Shown: piece after piece, positions 16,138-21,990 of the stretch
Numbering within the stretch: position 1 is the stretch's first letter
How the letters are laid out: every line of letters starts with the position of its first letter
Source: Chara braunii
Lineage: Eukaryota > Streptophyta > Charophyceae > Charales > Characeae
Assembly (NCBI GenBank): GCA_003427395.1
Contig: BFEA01000514.1
Location: forward strand, 928,580 to 950,569
Direction: 5' to 3'
Length of the DNA stretch: 21,990 bases
Notes under the pieces: generated by a model
The model's database searches: none
Seen by the model: the letters and a program-made list of their open reading frames with translations, nothing else
Told to the model about the DNA's origin: nothing
Position numbers and translations under genes: made by a program

Positions 16138-17213
16138 CACTCTGATCACATACTATCTTCCAATTAACTCACACCTTCATGTACTCCATCATCAAGTTCT
16201 TCAGGATGTTTGCATTTTGCGGTTCCGCTTCGACATCGACTCGACTCCTACTTCATCGACGTCATCGACCACCTCGACGACTTCAGTCATCTTCTCGACT
16301 TCAGCCATCTTATCGACTTCAATTACTTTGAACGTGACTACTTCACGCCACCACCCTACCTTGTACGTTCCTTCTCATCTGTCGCATAAAGGTTCTCACT
16401 TAGCTGGGTCTCTTTGAGTTGGACTCTCCCTTGGTATCGCATAGGCATTGGGACCGTAGCGTTATCTTGGCTTCCCTGCTCCCAGATCTAGCTCCCTCCT
16501 CCCCCAGTCGGTGAGTTCTGTGCATGTTTCCCTCACCCACTGCCTTCATCACCCTAGTGTCGACTCTTGCATGCCTTCAATTAGGCATATCTCCACTCTA
16601 TTCCAGGCTCCCCTTCTCATGGTCGACCCTGCATGGTGTCACCTTTTTGTCGAGCATTACCCGCCTTGATGGTCAATCTGTTAGGGTCATTGGTTTTGTT
16701 TCGCTACCACTTTCCCACCTTGAGCCTGATGACCTATCCCACCGTGTGTGACTGCCCTTAGGAGTTTCGATTCTTAGGCTGCATTCACCTCCTCTGAGAC
16801 CATCCCACTCTTAGTGGTTCAACGACACGACATTACTTGTGACATATTGCTCTTTTCCCTTTCAGCACTGAGGTCATTGCCTCTAGGACTTTAGGATTGT
16901 ATCATGCTACATTTCATTTTCTGCTGATAGTTAGGATGTTCATACTAGACATTTGCTTTTCAGTTGACGTTATGTAGCTTAGGCTGCATTGCATGGACTC
17001 CGCATGGAGCGTGCTCCACTTCCTAGATTTCTCAGCTTTCTTTATTGCAGAGTTCCACTGCTTTTGTTATGGCTCTTGTGATCCATTACAGGTCTGAGGA
17101 TCGTGCAGCGGGCCTCTATCTGCCCTGGCCTACAGCCAGGGCCTATTCGGCTATTTGCCAGTTTGGCCTTGTGGGACCAGGCCGTGGCCTGACCCCACAG
17201 GCCGTGTACTGTT
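16138..17213. other. gene-free stretch downstream of the chromovirus (3' region or LTR)
   Basis: No coding signal follows the chromodomain stop. The sequence is pyrimidine-rich and probably contains the 3' untranslated region and perhaps a 3' LTR. I found no clear polypurine tract or TG...CA ends, and no obvious match to 9251-10150. CTTAGGCTGCATT occurs twice, near 16772 and 16979. Short hairpins such as CCCTGGC/GCCAGGG lie near 17120-17140. Confidence 0.4.
16278..16331 (+). repeat. 18-bp degenerate tandem repeat, three units
   Basis: The units CGACTTCAGTCATCTTCT, CGACTTCAGCCATCTTAT and a more diverged third begin at 16278, 16296 and 16314. They lie just after the end of the chromovirus coding region, with looser TCATCGAC words before them. 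Confidence 0.7.
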
Positions 17214-17215
17214 CT

Positions 17216-17282
17216 AGTCCAGTCCAGTCCTGCCCGGTACCACTGTCGGTACCAGTCCAGTCCAGTCCAGTCCAGTCAGTCC
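17216..17282 (+). repeat. AGTCC pentanucleotide microsatellite in two blocks
   Basis: Three AGTCC units lie at 17216-17230. Four units plus a truncated one and one more lie at 17254-17282. Between the blocks are two CGGTACC words. CTGGGG and CCCCAG face each other just downstream, near 17284-17299. Confidence 0.8.
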
Positions 17283-17432
17283 GCTGGGGGTATACCCCAG
17301 TTGTTGCCTGTTTTTCAGATCATTCTTCATTCTGCACTTTTGGAGTACGTGCGTGTTGAGCCCCCGTCGCAGCTGCACTGTCCCTTCCAGCTCCATCTAC
17401 ATCTCCTCCCTCTCAACCCTTCGTCTTGATCT

Positions 17433-17470
17433 TGACGGACTGCTGCCCCGGCAGGTCCGTCACAGAGCAA

Positions 17471-17504
<34 letters not shown>
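17433..17504 (+). repeat. terminal hairpin followed by A31 tract (possible retroelement 3' end)
   Basis: TGACGGAC at 17433-17440 and GTCCGTCA at 17455-17462 are perfect inverted repeats around a GC-rich loop. Eleven bases later a run of 31 A begins (17474-17504). A stable hairpin followed by poly(A) on the plus strand looks like the 3' end of a retrotransposed RNA. The element's identity and 5' end are not evident. Confidence 0.5.
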
Positions 17505-17505
<1 letters not shown>

Positions 17506-17756
17506 ATACATTTACCATTCCTGGGATCAAACAAAGCTCCCCTTGGAGGACATAGTTCTTTCCACGATACATTCTCATTTGGCACGTTTGGGGCCCATAG
17601 AATGTAACAGGGCACATCCCACAATGTGAACACCTGAGGACCATGGATCCTGCAGCCTTTTGTGTGAACATGCATGCCCCATTTTCATGATTTGTCAGTC
17701 AGGCGAACGCTACCGGCGGTAGCCCCACGGCCCCCAATACTGTGACCAGCACGACA
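17505..17756. other. spacer between the A31 tract and LINE copy B tail
   Basis: No gene is recognised. A minus-strand frame (about 17671-17506) is Cys-rich, with LRCSHCGMCPVTFYGP, and could be a fragment of something coding. It has no match I recognise and runs into the poly(A) complement. GCTACCG at 17710-17716 and CGGTAGC at 17718-17724 form a near-perfect palindrome. Confidence 0.35.
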
Positions 17757-17821
17757 TTTTTTCCTTTTTTTTTTTGTTTGACAAGCACAGCATTTATTTA
17801 TTTATTATTTTTATTTTTTTT
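17757..17821 (-). repeat. A-rich tail of LINE copy B (T-rich on the plus strand)
   Basis: T runs with TTTA units (TTTATTTATTTATTA, near 17790-17805) sit at the 3' end of minus-strand LINE B. They fit an aged, interrupted poly(A) tail. Confidence 0.6.
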
Positions 17822-18173
17822 GAAAAGAGTATCATTTTATTTCAAATAATAGGAAGGAGGCCAGGGACCTCACAATTCAACCCGGAGATGGAACATGACC
17901 AGCTGAAAACTGGGTCCAGCGTCCCTTGCCTACCACTTCTCACGATACACTATTTAATCCCTGATAGCTTTCAAAGGAAGGACCCAATACTGCTGGAAAC
18001 CGGGTCCAGCATCCCCTTCCTAAACGAACATACTTTCCAAACTTAACACGTTAAGCACTAAAAAAGAAGGCATAAACCTGCAAACACATAAGAGACAACC
18101 CATATATGCTCCCAGGTCTATCCTTAGTAGCGTAGTAGAACGCCAAACCAATCTGATAGAGTGATGTCACATG
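17822..18173 (-). other. 3' UTR of LINE copy B with a doubled 24-bp motif
   Basis: This non-coding stretch after the pol stop carries CTGAAAACTGGGTCCAGCGT (start of 17903-17926) and CTGGAAACCGGGTCCAGCAT (start of 17993-18016), 90 bp apart. Both resemble the pair in the copy A 3' UTR. Confidence 0.6.
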
Positions 18174-18776
18174 TTACTTCATAAATTCTCGTGCCAACAC
18201 CAATTCCCCGGACTGATCAACCCTTATCTTCTGTGTATTTTGAGCCCAAGTGCGCAGGAACCAGGGTTGGTTTTTCCCCTGTCTGCCTGAGCATACTTTC
18301 CAGTCCGCTATTACCATCTAACAGAGCTCACTGCGAATTTGATTCTGCTGCTGTTGTAATGACATCGTTTCTTCTCTAAAAACTTTTGAATTTCTGGCAC
18401 GCCAGATGGTCTAAAGGACCACCCCTCTGCAAACCAGGGCAACATAACCCCAGCCCGTTTTATATATCATAGTCTCCGCAGGCAGAGTAGCATACAGCAG
18501 TCAGTCATCTGTCCAAGGGAAATTTCCTCCACACCAGGCTTCCCACATTTGTCCCCACCACATCAGAATTTCGTCCGCTAGGGGACAATGCATCCAAAGG
18601 TGAGCATTTGACTCCCAACCCCAGTCACACCTGACGCATGTCGTTACTATATTCATGCCCTTCGTTGCTAACCAGTGTGTTGTCGGAATCGCCTGCATGG
18701 ACTGGAGCCACATTAAGCTGGCCTGTTTTTGGCAGGGAATGTGGCTTAGAGCCTCCCACAATACCTGCCAATCCGG
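18174..18776 (-). pseudogene. LINE copy B zf-RVT zinc-finger tail
   Basis: The frame at 18761-18501 contains CQKQASLMWLQSMQAIPTTH, then TTCVRCDWGWESNAHLWMHC. This is a zf-RVT finger with Cys codons at 18636-18638 and 18627-18629, followed by the H-L-W-x-H-C segment. After a TGA near 18498 the same frame goes on through IWRARNSKVF, QQQQNQIRSELC and QPWFLRTWAQ to a TAA at 18176-18174, with two more stops on the way. The end is placed at that TAA because homology to the copy A tail (IWRAHNRATF, FHWTWAKD) runs up to it. The domain is typical of the C-terminus of plant LINE pol proteins. Confidence 0.82.
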
Positions 18777-19453
18777 CTAGTTACAGAAAGAACCCTTGAG
18801 TCTGCACATTCTGTCTGCCGCCATACATCTGGGGGAGAACTCAGATTTTAGTTGAATATGTCTCACCCCCATTTTTGCTTTATATCTACACAGTGGGGTG
18901 GGATCTTCCCTCTGTCCCCCTTGCGCTTCCCACTTCCATTCATATATGAGAGGATCAACGACATAGTCCTCACCTCTTCCTAATAAGCAGAAAGACTTAT
19001 TTTTTGGACAGACTCTCACTTCCTGCAGCCCCACCATCGTACGAACCGTTCTTTCTTGTACCCTCTGAAGCTGCCCCTGCTTCGTGCCCGCCAATTGCCA
19101 TTCCTCTACTCTCCAACCCTGGTCCTGTAGCGGCCCCAAGATCTCCCAATAGAGATCAGTCTGGTCAACCGAGGCGACCCACGTACCTGGCGCATGCTCA
19201 ACATTCGCTTTCAACATCACTGCCCATTCACTAGGAAAGGTATTAAGGATCTTCTCTCTGTTTCCTGCTACATTCCGGAGGCGAGCTGTTTTTGATCTCA
19301 GCTGATCATACGAGATCCAATCCTCTGAGCTCTCGTCTCACTCTTGAGACCCCCTTCTCAATCCTGGCCCGACCAAAATTTCCGGGCCCATCCGATGTAG
19401 AGAACGGGTATCCATTTTCGTCCAATACCAGGGGAATATCAAACAAGCTGAGA
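18777..19453 (-). pseudogene. LINE copy B linker between RT and zf-RVT
   Basis: The frame at 19530-19306 holds SLFDIPLVLDENGYPFSTSD and NFGRARIEKGV. The frame at 19220-18777 holds NVEHAPGTWVASVDQTDLYW, GEDYVVDPLIYEWKWEAQGG and ADRMCRLKGSF. Both align with the copy A linker. The second frame has no A-tract, so it shows what copy A lost around its T25 run. A shift lies between 19306 and 19220. Confidence 0.7.
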
Positions 19454-21300
19454 TTAGCTATTTCCAGTTTTGTGGAGGGAGGGGTATCCAATTGAGGGCA
19501 AATCTTTTTCCATGCATATAAGATGCCCATTCCACACTCTGGACTTCACCCTGCGATTCTGAAAACTAGGGAGCATACAGCAATGCCAGATTTCCCGGGA
19601 TTGAGGAAGGGCCCATTCTTTGCACAGGATATACTCAGCTAAGCGGACCCAAATTTTTGTTGGATTCTTGAAGCAAGCTTTAATTATCCATTTGGCCAGC
19701 AGGGCCCAGTTCTGTACTTGAGGATCGAGGATTCCCATACCCCCTTTTGATCGTGGCCTGGTTATCACTTCCCAGGCTACCTTGTGCACAAAACCTTGGT
19801 CCTCCGTTGCTTTGGGTTTCCATACGTATCTTGCTGCATCTCTTTTTATTTCCTTGTATGATTCTGTCCCCAGCAGACAGATCGACAGTGAGAACCACAG
19901 TAAGAAAAATGCTGCAGAGGACAAAACTAGAGCCCGCCCGTACAGTGAAAGCTTGTAGCTTCGTAACCACTCATGGATCCTAGCTGAGACTTTTTTTTCT
20001 AGCAGTTGATCTTGACTTTTGGAACAATCTGTCAAAGAGATCAGCACCCCCAGAAACCGCTCAGAGTTGTCAGTGGGTATGATTCTCAGCCCCCAGTCCA
20101 CTTTCAGCTCAAACAAAGGTGGCAGAAAATAGACGGATTTTGACCAATTGATAGAGGCTTCAGAAAGCTCACAATACTCATCTAATACTCTTCGCAGTTT
20201 TACCAGGGAAGTGGTGGAGTTCTCGCAGGCCACTGTCAAGTCGTCTGCTAGCGCTCCCCCCTTCCAATGAAGCGACTGATTGAGATTCAACCTTGAAATA
20301 ATCTCATTGTGTCGTATGTTGTCCAATAGCACCTCTAGCTGTAGAACAAATAGCAGAGGGGCTAAAGGATTACCATTGATGTAGCCTTTGCGTACATAGC
20401 ATGCATTCCATTTAGGAACCGTGACCCAAAACCCATCCGATAAAGTGTTGTTGAGACAAAGACCCAACCCACTTTGTTGTATGCTTTCTCCATATCTAGG
20501 AGAAGTATGGCAACATCCCTTTTTTCATTGCTTATAACCTCAAGGGCCTGTACTGTTGTTAGGATATTCTCAAAAATCGATCGGCCCCTGACGAAGGCCC
20601 CCTGTTCCCAACCCACAATGTTAGGTAGAAATTCTGCTAGACGAAAAGCCAATGCCTTGGCCATTATTTTGTATGTCACGTTCAACACTGAGATAGGTCT
20701 ATAGTTTCTAACTTGCTTCTTGTCTCCTTTTTTATACAGGAGCGCAATGAACCCTTGCACAAAGGCAGCAGGCAAGGTACCAGATATGAGGGCCCCATTA
20801 TAGATTTGGCACAGAAAAGGCCCAAAAGCCTCCCATGTCTCTTGAAACAGCTCCACTGGCAATCCATCCATCCATGGGCACTTGCCTTCAGCCATGCATT
20901 TCACTGCAAGGTGCAGTTCCTTCTCTGAAAACGGAGCATCCAGCAAGTCCTTGGTTGACTGTAAAATACGAATCTGAGATCTGTTCCAAAATTCAGAGTG
21001 TTCCGACAAATCGGAGTTAAGCTGGTCCCACGGTCTTCGTGAGGTTACGATGTCCCTAAAGTACTCTAGGGCATACGAGCACAAATCCTCAGTATCAACT
21101 GCTACCGGATTCTGAGTCACAAAAGGGTGGGTAAGTTCTCTAATCACAGGCTTGGCCTGTGTAAGTATCATAGATCTAAAGGTTAATCAGGACATTCTAT
21201 CATATCCAAGGATACCTCTTATTTTTAACCACTCAGCCCATTGGACTTGGTGCTGTATTTCAAGTGCCTCCAACTGAGCAAGTGTCGACATACGTATCTC
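19454..21300 (-). pseudogene. LINE copy B reverse transcriptase
   Basis: RT core of the LINE. The first frame (about 21300-20362) shows GFIALLYKKGDKKQVRNYRP, ISVLNVTYKIMAKALAFRL, EQGAFVRGRSIFENIL and VAILLLDMEKAYNKVGW, whose first catalytic Asp is the codon at 20494-20496. The second frame (20467-19454) shows NGNPLAPLLFVLQLEVL, then ALADDLTVACEN with the Asp pair at 20240-20245, LSEASINWSKSVYFLP and KIWVRLAEYIL. The switch at about 20400 joins TSMV directly to GNPLAP, so the intervening block, about 15 residues in related LINEs, appears deleted together with the frame. The catalytic box has Leu (20249-20251) where Tyr or Phe is usual. A TGA lies near 21190. Confidence 0.88.
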
Positions 21301-21306
21301 TGTCCA

Positions 21307-21810
21307 TTATAAGTCTGCGAAGGGGTCCTGGCCTAGGTTGGCCTCCACTTCCGCTATCTGTTTCTTCAATTGCAGTTCTGTCCAAGTCTTTGTAGCTGCC
21401 TTCATTCTTGAGAAGACAATCAGCGCTTCCCTGACGATATTTAGTCCCACCTCCGCCCATTGATCCTCTGAATCAAAAAGGTCCTTTGCATCCATCCACC
21501 CCTTCATTTGGGTGGACACCCACAGAGGAATCCCCTTGTCTTTTAACAGACTTACATTCAATCTAAAGGGGGGCCTAGTCGATCGGACGGTATCCCTGGG
21601 AACCACGTCAGTAAAAACCGGATAATGATCTGAAATATCCGATATGCCATAATCTGCATGGATGCACCGCTCCCACAGAGAGCCCCGTACAGCAATAAAA
21701 TCCAATCTCCTATGGGGTTGGGGCGATTTATCGTCAGGTTGGCACAAATGGTTAACGGGGACCTCCATTTTCAGCTCCTGACTAATGGGACCAAAACTGA
21801 AATTAGGGTT
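21307..21810 (-). pseudogene. LINE copy B endonuclease, C-terminal half
   Basis: This is the second half of the APE-like endonuclease. It shows HRRLDFIAVRG, carrying the R-x-D motif, then ISDISDHYPVFTDVV, carrying the S-D-H motif with the catalytic His codon at 21625-21627. RPPFRLNVSLLKDKG follows, then a helical stretch (WTELQLKKQIAEVEANLGQD) that links to RT. It complements the half present in copy A. The frame is open upstream of the ATG at 21768 to about 21810 (NFSFGPISQELKMEV), where a stop and a composition change mark the likely truncation. Confidence 0.85.
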
Positions 21811-21990
21811 TGGGGGTCAAATTTTTATTTTTTTGCCTGTTTTTGTTTTGGTTTAAGGTTGTTGTCTACCAAATTTGGTATTATTTGGGTTATTAGAATT
21901 TGTGTTGTTGGGAGGCCTGAAAATCCTGAAATTTGGATGACGTGTTTCATGCCAAAATTGCCTGAAAATGCATTTTTGGGTTGCTGTTTT
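21811..21990. other. G+T-rich flank
   Basis: The plus strand is strongly G+T-rich with very little C, unlike everything else nearby. Words such as GCCTGAAAAT recur (near 21917 and 21959). Minus-strand frames are open but Asn/Pro/Lys-biased and unrecognised. It could be host DNA at the 5' truncation of LINE B, or part of another repeat. Confidence 0.35.

Larger units (their letters stand above)
17757..21810 (-). mobile_element. LINE copy B: non-LTR retrotransposon, minus strand, 5'-truncated
   Basis: This plant-type LINE reads from about 21810 down to an A-rich tail. It contains the C-terminal half of the APE-like endonuclease, a nearly full RT, a linker, a zf-RVT finger and a 3' UTR. It is the fuller relative of copy A, in the same orientation about 17 kb away. 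The N-terminal half of the endonuclease and any ORF1 are absent. Base composition changes sharply at about 21805-21815, which suggests 5' truncation there, as is common for LINEs. Frame changes lie near 21305, 20400-20465, 19500, 19230-19300 and 18770, and stops follow at the C-terminus, so it is inactive. Confidence 0.88.

Noticed and set aside
15667-16149. 160-codon minus-strand frame opposite the chromodomain
   Set aside because: It is a shadow of the well-supported plus-strand integrase/chromodomain sequence.
1-21990. CRISPR array, bacterial operon or defence system
   Set aside because: There are no regularly spaced repeats with unique spacers, no ribosome-binding-site/operon structure, and all recognisable proteins are eukaryotic retroelement domains.

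Overview
The window looks like a transposable-element graveyard from a streptophyte genome, either a land plant or a charophyte alga. I cannot name the species. The clues are plant-type LINEs with an APE endonuclease, reverse transcriptase and zf-RVT tail, a Ty3/gypsy chromovirus with a C-terminal chromodomain, and a minus-strand primer-binding site matching the 3' end of a plant-type tRNA-Asp. I see no intact host gene, tRNA, rRNA or CRISPR array. Every recognisable coding region is broken by stops or frameshifts.

Layout. (1) 1-101 is AT-rich flank, followed by T26 and a GC-rich block. (2) 410-3855, minus strand: LINE copy A, with poly(A) tail, 3' UTR, zf-RVT, linker and RT C-terminal part. 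Its middle is replaced at about 2921-3415 by foreign sequence that includes a plus-strand zf-RVT-like fragment. The N-terminal endonuclease half lies at 3416-3855. (3) 3913-6515, minus strand: a decayed, unrecognised protein relic. It sits behind a leader (6516-6997), a tRNA-Asp-type PBS (6998-7014) and a putative LTR edge at 7016, so it is probably the gag/ORF1 region of a second LTR retrotransposon. (4) 7016-about 10030 is gene-free and repeat-rich: possible LTR, TG/CG-rich DNA, direct repeats spaced 179 and 185 bp, and GC-rich palindromes. (5) About 10030-16137, plus strand: the chromovirus, with gag, zinc knuckle, protease, RT, RNase H, integrase and chromodomain in canonical order. (6) 16138-17504 is gene-free, with 18-bp and AGTCC tandem repeats, hairpins and a terminal A31 tract. 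(7) 17757-about 21810, minus strand: LINE copy B, the same superfamily as copy A but fuller, running from the C-terminal half of the endonuclease to the poly(A) tail. (8) 21810-21990 is G+T-rich flank.

Nothing here works as a set of cooperating genes. The domains describe three retrotransposition machineries, two LINE copies and two LTR elements, all apparently dead. The chromovirus has lost one Asp of the RT YxDD box but keeps its D,D35E integrase triad. The least explained parts are the 3.9-6.5 kb minus-strand relic with its PBS, and a 24-bp motif doubled in both LINE 3' UTRs. I found no convincing evidence of a novel functional system.
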